DNA of 64,000 bases from Nocardia fluminea (GTDB taxonomy: Bacteria > Actinomycetota > Actinomycetes > Mycobacteriales > Mycobacteriaceae), in NCBI RefSeq assembly GCF_002846365.1, contig NZ_PJMW01000002.1:2790001-2854000 (forward strand), in the 5' to 3' direction. The notes beneath the pieces are model-generated. The model did no database searches. It saw only the letters and a list, made by a program, of their open reading frames with translations, and was not told where the DNA came from. Both the position numbers and the translations under genes were made by a program. Shown piece by piece: positions 9,291 through 16,093 of this stretch (its first letter is position 1; each line of letters starts with the position of its first letter).

Positions 9291-9620
9291 TCGCGGATGG
9301 ATCGCTTCGCCCGTGCCTCCCTGTCGTGCGAGATTACGTATCTGCTGGGTGCAGCGCCGAGAACATTGCGTTGCAGGGTGTGCGCACGGCAGAATTTCTC
9401 GGACTTCTCGGCGTGCGCACCGGTCGAGTGCGGGTGCACACGGTCAGTTGCACTGTGCGCACGGCTGAACGAGCGTGCGCACAGTGTCGATCTTGGGGGT
9501 TAACGTGCGTATGCACCCTGATCGGGGGAGCACAGGATCAGCTGTGGTGGGGCGGGTGAATCCAATCGCGCGAGAAATGGCTGTTGTCCCAGCTCTCGAT
9601 GTCGTCGGGCGGGCGTCGGC
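9111..9620 (+). repeat. ~510-bp direct repeat, copy A
   Basis: Sequence from CCAGGCTCGG at 9111 onward is closely similar to the segment starting at 12608, at a constant offset of 3,497 bp for the first ~350 bp. It contains the last ~60 codons of the ImmA/IrrE-like fragment, then the octamer array. Similarity fades after the block around 9544-9582 and is hard to follow past 9620. The two copies lie on either side of the left attachment site and integrase, one in each of the two apparent elements. Confidence 0.85.
9380..9512 (+). repeat. phased array of palindromic octamer GTGCGCAC, copy A
   Basis: Six octamers begin at 9380, 9413, 9434, 9455, 9475 and 9505. Four are perfect GTGCGCAC; 9434 (GTGCACAC) and 9505 (GTGCGTAT) are variants. 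Spacings are 33, 21, 21, 20 and 30 bp, i.e. close to whole helical turns. This looks like an array of protein-binding sites (operator cluster or iterons) on one face of the DNA. Confidence 0.75.
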
Positions 9621-10103
9621 CACCTCACGTTGCGTGCTCTGAAGGCGCCTGCCGCGCAGGCGTGGCCTGGCGGGGATCGTGGGGGTCGGCGCCACGGCAT
9701 TAGCGTCAATCGGTCTGCGATCGTGGCTCACGTGATCTTGGCCCCGCTCGCCGGAGTAAGAGCTTTCGTCCCTCGATCTGCTCCCCGTACAGAGGACGAT
9801 CGTCGAGAGCCGTTGATGCCGTGTAGACGGCTCCTGCATGTGAGCCATTCGGGAACTCAGCTCGACTTCTCTGCTTGTCCGCACGGCGTCTTTCGAGAAG
9901 GTCGTGAGTGCGATGCTCGGGTGTGTGACGCGCGATCGCTGGGTGCTAGTGGCTGTCGGCGATGCGGCGTTGCGGCGAGATACACGGCTCGGCCAGAAGG
10001 TGGTGTGTTGATCATCACGTGTGGATCGGGTCGGGCGGGGCCGTGCCGATCGCTCGTATGGCTTGGCACACTCTCAGGCGGCCTCGATCTGGGGTGCGCG
10101 ATC
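9621..10103. other. non-coding stretch, nothing recognised
   Basis: About 480 bp between the repeat and the left att region. The long plus-strand frame here has no recognisable domain and an implausible composition (Arg/Gly/Cys-rich), so I do not call a gene. Confidence 0.5.
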
Positions 10104-10354
10104 GTCGATCTCGACGCAGGGCGAGTGGCTCTCCAACGCGGTGGCAGCGGGCGGGGACCCCACTATGTCACCACTAATTTGGCTGGACACGCCGTTGTCG
10201 AGCGTTGTCCAGCGTTGTCGATAGTTGTCGTATCGGAGCGTATTTCCCCAGGTAGGCATGCTGATTTGGTAGACGATGGTTGCCCAGAGTGGGCCACGGT
10301 TGTCTATGCCGCGCGCTCCGAGAAGGTCAGGGGTTCGATTCCCCTTAGCTCCAC
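10104..10354 (+). repeat. left attachment-site repeat (att core plus arm)
   Basis: 251 bp nearly identical to 37698-37949. It contains GTCACCACTAATT at 10167, four GTTGTC units at 10194, 10204, 10214 and 10224 (exact 10-bp period, likely integrase arm sites), and a 43-bp core (10312-10354) identical at both ends. On the integrase side, GTCACCACTAATTC recurs at 10414-10427, so arm-type sites flank the core on both sides as in an attP. Confidence 0.85.
10312..10354 (+). other. tRNA 3'-end fragment in the left att core
   Basis: Contains a T-arm (AGGGGTTCGATTCCCCTT) and the 3' acceptor strand TAGCTCCAC, but upstream sequence has no 5' acceptor, D-arm or anticodon arm. The acceptor strand fits tRNA-Ala-like genes beginning GGGGCTA; that identity is an inference. 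No terminator follows this copy. Confidence 0.7.
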
Positions 10355-10499
10355 ATATGTGCAGGTAAGACCATATTTTTGGTCTGCTTTGCGGGCTATG
10401 TGGTCACCAGTAAGTCACCACTAATTCAAATGACGACTATCCGGCGGGGTTCGAGTTGGGCAGCGTATTTCGAACGGATTCGCGAGCGGTCTGAATCTG

Positions 10500-11819
10500 C
10501 TATCCGGTCACCGCTCGGTTGAGGACATCGGCGGCGGCCTTGTGTGGGCGTCCGCGTGCCATGTAGTGGCGTTGGGTCATGGCGGGGTCGACGTGGCCGA
10601 GGACATCGGCAGTGACACGGGCGGAGAGGCCGGCGTCGTCGAGGATGGTGGCCACGGCGTGGCGGAAGCTGTGTGGGGTGATGTCCTCGGCGAACCCGAG
10701 GGCTTCGCGGACACGTTGCCAGCCGTGTCCGACGTTTTGCGGGTCACGCAATGTCCCCACCGCTGAGGGGAAGACCAGGTCCAGGACCTCGGTTCCGGGG
10801 TCCGGCGGAGAAGCTGGTCGGCGGGCGGCCATGGCGGCTTTGCGGAGTTTGAGCATTTCGACCGCGAATCCGGGTATTGCGATGGTGCCGGTCCGGTTCT
10901 TCGGGTCGTCTTTCCTGGTGACCCGGACCAGTCCTTTGCCGGCGACGCGGACGAGTTTTCCGGTGGGGCGCAGTGTTGCGGCGTCGAGGTCGATGTCGGT
11001 CCACAACAGTGCGAGCATTTGCGAGCGGCGTAGGCCGGTGGCGGCGTAGAGGGTGATGACGTCGGCGAGGTCGGCGCTTTCGCAGTACGCAGCGACGGTG
11101 GGCGGGGTGTAGGCCTTGACCGGTGTGCCGCGTTCTCGTTCTGCCTTGGCGAGCTGTCGTGGGCACGGGATCTGGGAGGTGCGTACGGCGGAGAGGATGT
11201 AGCGCAGTTCGTCGGTGGTGAGGTCGCCGGCGCCGCCGGTGCGGCCTTTGGCTTCGATGTTTTTCGGCATCTGGACTTCGCGGACGGGGTTGACCTCGAG
11301 GGGGCTGGTGCGGACGGCGTAGCGGAACATCCCGGAGAGCACGATGCGTCCGGTGCGCATGTTCGAAGGGCCCCTGGCCTCTCCGACCTCGGTGAGGAAG
11401 GTTTCGATGGCTGAGGTGGTGACTTCGAACAGGCGCCGGTCACCGAAGGCGGTGTTGAACATTTTGGCGATTTCGTCGTAGCGGGCGATGGTGGATTCGG
11501 TGCGGTCTTGTGCGATGAGGCTCGCGCGGTAGCGGACCCAGAGGTCGCGCACGGTCATCGATGTGGACAGTTCGCCGCCGAGGCCGACGGTGATGACGGC
11601 TGCGGCGGCCATGACGGCGTCGAGGGCTCGTTGGCCGGTGCGGTCGGGGATCGGGCGGTGTCGGGAGTCGAGCTTGGTCGGGGAGACACGCATGAGCTCG
11701 CGTCGTTTTCCGGAGGAATCGCGAACCCGTACACGGGCTTTCCAGTGCCCGGGAGCGAGTTCGGTGAGCATCGGTTTGCCGGGGACCCCGAGGGGCCGGG
11801 GTGGTCTACCGCGGGTCAT
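10500..11819 (-). CDS. tyrosine site-specific integrase
   Basis: 439 residues from the ATG at 11819 (MTRGRPPRPLG); a longer frame upstream is low-complexity Arg/Pro and unlikely. N-terminal arm-binding region, then SAM-like core-binding domain (about 90-185), then the catalytic domain with Arg in ATGLRRSQML, the HSFRH box, and LGHVDPAMTQRHY holding the second His and nucleophilic Tyr. All catalytic positions look intact. Located 146 bp from the left att core and reading towards it, the usual arrangement for an integrase acting at a tRNA 3' end. It probably catalyses insertion and excision of this island. Confidence 0.93.
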   Translation of the reverse strand: MTRGRPPRPLGVPGKPMLTELAPGHWKARVRVRDSSGKRRELMRVSPTKLDSRHRPIPDRTGQRALDAVMAAAAVITVGLGGELSTSMTVRDLWVRYRASLIAQDRTESTIARYDEIAKMFNTAFGDRRLFEVTTSAIETFLTEVGEARGPSNMRTGRIVLSGMFRYAVRTSPLEVNPVREVQMPKNIEAKGRTGGAGDLTTDELRYILSAVRTSQIPCPRQLAKAERERGTPVKAYTPPTVAAYCESADLADVITLYAATGLRRSQMLALLWTDIDLDAATLRPTGKLVRVAGKGLVRVTRKDDPKNRTGTIAIPGFAVEMLKLRKAAMAARRPASPPDPGTEVLDLVFPSAVGTLRDPQNVGHGWQRVREALGFAEDITPHSFRHAVATILDDAGLSARVTADVLGHVDPAMTQRHYMARGRPHKAAADVLNRAVTG

Positions 11820-12234
11820 GGGTACACCGATTGAGTCGGTTGTTGTGGGTGGCGGCTGTCTTGGTGTGGTGTGGCAACGAAATCCCTTTCCGCTCGGTGA
11901 GTTGGGGGGCCGGCGTCGTCTGCGGGTGGAGTTCGGGGTCGACCTCGCGCAGTGCGCGTCGACCACGCGGCGTCGGTCCACTTGACCTGTGTCTGGGGAG
12001 GCGAATTCGCTGAATGCGCAGGTCTAGTGGCTGCTCCGGCCATCACGGTGGCGGCGGCGGTCGACCGTGTGGAGGATTGCTATGTCGCGCGAGAGGCTCC
12101 ATCGCCGTCTACATGGCCCTCGCTAGCGCACCTGGCCCTGATTCGGCGTCGTCGAGCGAGTCCATCTCGGCGAGAGCGACGACGACTGCGAGACCTGTCA
12201 CCCTGCCGACGAACTGTTCGGTGTGCGCGTCGAC
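11820..12234. other. non-coding stretch upstream of the integrase
   Basis: About 415 bp holding the integrase upstream region. No gene is recognised. Frames here are short or antisense; a repeat-like degenerate segment just before 12235 might be a further, unrecognisable CRISPR unit. Confidence 0.4.
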
Positions 12235-12384
12235 GGCCGCCCCTCGCGAGCGAGGATGAAGCCTCCCGATCGAGCTGCGGCACCTTTGCGTATGCGTGCT
12301 CCCCGGGCGAGCGGAATCAAGCCAGGGTGGGAGAGGTGCACCGGTCCGGCCTACAGTGCTCCCCGCCCGAACGGCGATGAAGCC
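12235..12384 (+). CRISPR. degenerate type I-E-like CRISPR relic, three repeats
   Basis: Three ~28-29 bp units end at 12263, 12323 and 12384 (periods 60 and 61 bp, as for 28-29 bp repeats with 32-33 bp spacers). Units 2 and 3 start GTGCTCCCCG; all contain a CGAGCG/CGAACG-like stem and end in AAGCC (GGATGAAGCC, GGAATCAAGCC, GCGATGAAGCC). This matches actinobacterial type I-E repeats of the form GTGCTCCCCGC...GATGAGCC, but each copy has several changes. No cas genes are in the window, so it is probably inert. Confidence 0.6.
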
Positions 12385-12416
12385 ACCGCCGGCCCCATTA
12401 AAGGCAAGTCATGAGA

Positions 12417-12490
12417 CTGCATGCCGCTGCGGGAGATGCCGATGATGATCATCTCCGTGTCGTGGGTATCGGCGAGTTCGGCCGGCATCT
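12417..12490 (-). pseudogene. possible universal-stress-protein fragment
   Basis: A minus-strand frame reads PAELADTHDTEMIIIGISRS, resembling the conserved region near the C-terminus of Usp proteins (LAEEHDAEMIVIGxRxRS). Neither the nucleotide-binding GSxGxS end nor the rest of the protein is present. Short, so weakly supported. Confidence 0.3.
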
Positions 12491-12607
12491 GTGCTGAGGG
12501 ATCGCATCGGCTGTAGCGCGTGCAGTTCTGATGTGCTGTCGCAGGTTCGTGTCCTCGGCAGGACACACAAAACATGGGCAACCGGAAAATGAGGTTCCCC
12601 CGCTGAG

Positions 12608-13125
12608 CCAGGCTCGGCGCTTGTCCATGAATCGTCACAGGTGCTGGGTAAAGTGCTCGCCGGGCTGCGTGGGCAAGGGATGACGGTGCGCGACATTGCC
12701 AAGGAGTTCGGTCTCACTCCCCAAGGGGTGACCGAGTACCTGTTCGGACTGACGATGACCCAGCACGAGGGAAACGGGTCGCGGACGGTCACGGATGGAT
12801 CGCCTCGCCCGCGCCTCACTGTCGTGTGAGATCAGGTATCTGCTGGGCGCACCGTGAGAACCTTGTGCTGCGGGGCGTGCGCACGGCGGCGTCTCTCCGA
12901 TTTCTCGGCGTGCGCACGGGTCAGGTGTAGGTGCGCACGGCCAGCTGCACTGTGCGCGCGGCTGAACGGGGCGTGCGCACGGTCTCGATCCTGGGTGTCA
13001 GCGTGCGCACGCGCCCACAGCGGCGGCGCACAGAAGCAGTCGAAGTGGAACGGGTGAACCAATCGTGCGAGACATGGCTGTCGCTCCGGTTCTCGACGTC
13101 GGCGCGCCGAGTCTGGCCAGTGCCG
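12608..13125 (+). repeat. ~510-bp direct repeat, copy B
   Basis: Second copy of the segment at 9111. It carries the same C-terminal ImmA/IrrE-like coding fragment (SSQVLGKVLAGL, then TVRDIAKEFGLTPQGV) with no upstream part, followed by the octamer array and a diverged tail to about 13125. The coding part is a remnant only. Confidence 0.85.
12877..13010 (+). repeat. phased array of palindromic octamer GTGCGCAC, copy B
   Basis: Octamers begin at 12877, 12910, 12931, 12952, 12973 and 13003. Five are perfect; 12952 is GTGCGCGC. Spacings are 33, 21, 21, 21 and 30 bp, preserving the layout of copy A although spacer bases differ. The array lies 200 bp upstream of the next intact gene (13208), so it might regulate it. 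Confidence 0.78.
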
Positions 13126-13207
13126 TCCTCGTCGAGCCTTCGGCTGGCGCTGATCTGTCGGTGGCCATGGCTATCGTTGTGCAAGCTCACCGACTAGGAG
13201 GTACAAC

Positions 13208-13675
13208 GTGACTTCTGCCGACCTGAATACCTGGGCCAGCAACTTCTCCGCACTTCGCGACATGCTCGACAACTACGAGAGCGAAGCGGCAAGGATCAAC
13301 CCCAACTCTCCGAACCAAGGCACGAGCCAGCTCGTTGCCTTCCAGTACGGCACCTGCCTTTCCATGCTGGATCTCGCTCCGTGGCAGGAGAAGCCCGCCT
13401 GGCTCGACGCCGTGGAGTTCGGGCCGACCGCAGGCAACGAGCACAAGCTGCTCGCCTCCCGCTACGTACTCGAAGCGACTTTGAATCACGTCGACAACGT
13501 GCCGCTCGAGCAAGCGCGCACCGCTTTGCGTAACTCGGCTGACCGGCTCGAACAATTCGCTACTCGGTGGGCTGAGGAAGGGGTCGATTCCGTTGAGCTC
13601 GACGCGATTGCCACCGAGCGCCGCGCCCTCGCCGGTCGCGCCAAGAAGGCGGCTGCGGCCGTTAGTCAGCAGTAG
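13208..13675 (+). CDS. hypothetical protein
   Basis: 155 residues, GTG start with a strong AGGAGG seven bases upstream. The product is soluble, acidic and mainly helical, rich in Ala/Glu/Leu, with no signal peptide or membrane helix. A coiled region is likely near the C-terminus (RNSADRLEQFATRWAEEG). I do not recognise the family. It is the first intact gene after the integrase and the octamer array inside the island. Confidence 0.65.
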   Translation: MTSADLNTWASNFSALRDMLDNYESEAARINPNSPNQGTSQLVAFQYGTCLSMLDLAPWQEKPAWLDAVEFGPTAGNEHKLLASRYVLEATLNHVDNVPLEQARTALRNSADRLEQFATRWAEEGVDSVELDAIATERRALAGRAKKAAAAVSQQ

Positions 13676-13705
13676 TCCCACGGGGCAGGCCCGGGCGAGA
13701 GCGTC

Positions 13706-14083
13706 ATGTTGTTGCCTGACTCCGGTCGATGCCGACTGAATGCTGGATCTACCACAGTCTTGGTGATTGACCGCGATCGGGATGCTCTGGGACGCTTCGT
13801 GGTTGGCGACGAATGGTGCTCTGATCTTGGGTTGCTCAGGGTCTCGATTTCGTATCTCGACGGCCTGGCGATCGGTGCGGTCCGGGCTGCTGGTTCCATC
13901 GTTCTGGCCCTCTCAGACGATGAGCGTGCCCTTCTCTTCGAGCCGGGCGAGGACCGTCTCGTGGTCGCGTACTTGTTGCGTGACATCCTCGTCGGTCCGG
14001 GGACAGTGAATGTGTCGAAGGACCTCATCCGACTGAAGCGCGCCATTGATGCGCGCACCTCACGTGACGAGGTCGAACCTTGA
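13706..14083 (+). CDS. hypothetical protein
   Basis: 125 residues, no family recognised. Composition is plausible for a small soluble alpha/beta protein (TTVLVIDRDRDALGRFVVGD, then ALSDDERALLFEPGEDRLVVAYLL). The start is uncertain: ATG at 13706, or a GTG around 13760 at the VIDRDRD block. It follows the 13208 gene by 30 bp in the same direction. An antisense frame is longer but Ser/Arg-rich and unlikely. Confidence 0.45.
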   Translation: MLLPDSGRCRLNAGSTTVLVIDRDRDALGRFVVGDEWCSDLGLLRVSISYLDGLAIGAVRAAGSIVLALSDDERALLFEPGEDRLVVAYLLRDILVGPGTVNVSKDLIRLKRAIDARTSRDEVEP

Positions 14084-14147
14084 TGGACTGAACGCATAGC
14101 GGCCTGTAGCCGTCCCGGTGTGGGCACGAGGGTCGGCTGTCTGGCTA

Positions 14148-14468
14148 TGAGCGCGAAAACCGACACCACTTGTGCGCGAACTCGAACACCACTTCGCGAT
14201 CTTGGTCTGCCTATCGTCAGCGCGAATTTCGACACCACGCTGGCCGGAGGAAGCGCCGTTGCGTTGTGGGTCGCCGTGCCGCCGAATCGCGCCCTCTGCG
14301 CGCAGGTCTCCCAGATCAGCAGCGATGGGCGGCATGCCGCCGCCGGACGGCGAGCGCGCCGGACGAGCAGAGCGCGGGCAGCGGTGTCGAAAGTCGCGCT
14401 GACGGACATCGAGCCGTCGGCGGGTGGTGTCGGGATTCGCGCTCGCGCGGTGTTCACTTTGGCGCTCA
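14148..14468. repeat. six copies of a 23-bp motif in mirrored arms
   Basis: Consensus AGCGCGAAnTTCGACACCAC. Plus-strand copies are at 14148-14170, 14171-14193 and 14217-14239. Minus-strand copies are at 14381-14402, 14423-14445 and 14447-14468. Distances from each outer end (0, 23, 69 and 0, 23, 66) match, so the region is an imperfect long inverted repeat with ~140 bp between arms. It fills the gap between 14083 and the acetyltransferase gene; no gene is called in it. Confidence 0.75.
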
Positions 14469-14637
14469 GAACCAGCTGTCATTCAGATGGGGCGATGCCT
14501 CAAGTGATCGCCCCATCCGCGATGTGTTGACACAGTCGCGACGAACCGGCTAAATGCTAAGATCCTCAGTAGATATGGTCGGAGGGTTTTGTGATTCAGC
14601 GTCCTGAATCTCTGGCATTCGACGGGATGTCTGTCGA

Positions 14638-15378
14638 ATGAGCGAGGACGCAACCTGCGCCACTCGGCGCGTCATGGCGAGGTGTAGCCCGCTGCGCGCG
14701 ATGGTGGTCCCGGTGATGCGCTATTACGCGTCGCGTGTTCTTCGGCCGGTGCTCACGTCGTTCCGCACCCCATGTCGTGTCACCCTGGTCGGCCGAACCT
14801 CCCGTGGAGAGCCGGTCACCCTGCGCCCTCCGCGACTGTCCGACGCGCGTATCTGGCGCGAGATTCGAATCGCCGACCGTCTCGTGATCGAGCCGTTCTG
14901 GGTGACGGACGATCGCGGCTGGGAATCTCGCCACCGCGAGCGGACATGGATTCACGAGTGGCTGTGGTCGAGGGCAGAGGCGAAGGCCGGCCGTACCGTG
15001 CGCACTGTGATCGAGGTCGATGGCCGATTTGTCGGGCAGTGTGACCTGTGGATACAGCCACACGACGAGCGCGGCGAGCTCAGCATCTGGGTCGACTCGC
15101 GAGTGGCCGGGCGCGGCATCGCGGCCGCGGCAGGGCGTGTGCTCATCGACTATGCCTTCGAACATCTGGGCCTCGCGCGTGTCTCAGCACCGATCGATGT
15201 GGATAATGTCGATTCAGCTCGAATGGCCCGCCGGATCGGTTTGGTGTGCGAGGGAACAATGGTGAGCTATCTCAGCGTCGGTGGCAGGCGCCGCGATCAT
15301 GATCTCTGGGCTGTTTCCGCGTCGGCTTGGAAGCGGCAGCCGTCGTTGAGTGACCCGGAGATCGTCGTGACGCGGTGA
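14638..15378 (+). CDS. GNAT-family N-acetyltransferase (RimJ-like)
   Basis: 246 residues. After a 55-residue N-terminal extension comes a GNAT domain: VTLRPPRLSDARIWREIR, the central strand FVGQCDLWIQ, the acetyl-CoA loop SRVAGRGIAAAAGRVLIDYA and the end DNVDSARMARRIGLVCEGTM. This is the RimJ/RimL ribosomal-protein acetyltransferase subgroup. A similar enzyme is encoded in many mycobacteria near moeA/galU; here it sits alone in the island. The exact start is uncertain, as no clear ribosome site precedes 14638. Confidence 0.85.
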   Translation: MSEDATCATRRVMARCSPLRAMVVPVMRYYASRVLRPVLTSFRTPCRVTLVGRTSRGEPVTLRPPRLSDARIWREIRIADRLVIEPFWVTDDRGWESRHRERTWIHEWLWSRAEAKAGRTVRTVIEVDGRFVGQCDLWIQPHDERGELSIWVDSRVAGRGIAAAAGRVLIDYAFEHLGLARVSAPIDVDNVDSARMARRIGLVCEGTMVSYLSVGGRRRDHDLWAVSASAWKRQPSLSDPEIVVTR

Positions 15379-15869
15379 GGCACCGAGCGCGCGACCGGGC
15401 ATCCCGGATGCCGTCCTCAAATGTGTAGAGGCACAGTACGTTACCTGGTGTGCAATAACTCGTCACTGCTGACAACTGCTGGGGGAGTCAGTGTCGCGCT
15501 CAGCGTCCGGATTCCTCTGTAGCCGGTGATCGCGGTGGCGTCTCTGTCGCTGTTGGTGTGGACGCTGCATTAAGGCGGATGGGGTGCGGCGCATGCGCGG
15601 CACATACGCCGGTGGACCGCCATGGTTCCGACGATCGCCGCGGCACTGCTGGCGCTAGTGCTCATCGGAAACGAAATGCGCACCGCGGAGCCTCTGGTCT
15701 GGTTGTCGTTGCCGGCTTTTCGGCCTCGCGCCCTGCCGGTGGAGCACCGCAATTTTGAGCCATTCATGCCAGACACGCGTATCTGCCATTCCGCGCGGGC
15801 ATTCTCGCGGAGATGTGGCTGTCGTCTCGCGGTGCTCCGATTCGGCGAACGCTGGGACTGGTCGTGTCC
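15379..15869. other. non-coding stretch, nothing recognised
   Basis: About 490 bp. Frames here are short and lack conserved motifs; a hydrophobic segment (VPTIAAALLALVLIGN, plus strand near 15622) has no recognisable continuation. Confidence 0.4.
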
Positions 15870-16093
15870 ACATGATCGGTATCGGCGATGCGCCAGCGCA
15901 GCCGACGCCGGGACCGCCGCAGCAGGTCGGTAAGGTGGGAGCCGACCGATCGTTCGTGGTTCCCGTGGTCGGTGGAGGTCAGCTGACAGATCTCCGCGAT
16001 AGTAAGCCCGAGCCCGAGCAGCTCACCGATGAATTGCTCACACCACAGCGCGTCGTCGGGTCAGAGCGCCCCGCAGTTCGGTGGGCTTGTCGG
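15870..16093 (-). pseudogene. regulator fragment (MerR-like helical region), cut by an IS
   Basis: The minus strand reads ALWCEQFIGELLGLGLTIAE, then IC-QLTSTDHGN, and LTDLLRRSRRRLRWRIADT, resembling the dimerisation/effector helix of MerR-type regulators. The frame upstream contains PYTDKPTELRGALT followed by an apparent one-base deletion. The N-terminal HTH is absent because the IS481-type element begins at 16094. Family assignment is tentative. Confidence 0.4.

Noticed and set aside
9290..9503. Cysteine-rich continuation of the ImmA-like frame (possible zinc-binding tail)
   Set aside because: It runs through the octamer array; the cysteines come from the TGYGC text of GTGCGCAC and the copy-B segment is not open in the same way.
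10312..10354. Complete tRNA gene at the left att core
   Set aside because: T-arm and acceptor are present but no anticodon or D-arm precedes them; the same holds for 37907-37949.
13666..14457. Long minus-strand frame (263 residues)
   Set aside because: Ser/Arg/Pro-rich composition, no motifs, and it spans the repeated 23-bp motif region; a shadow of the plus-strand gene and repeats.
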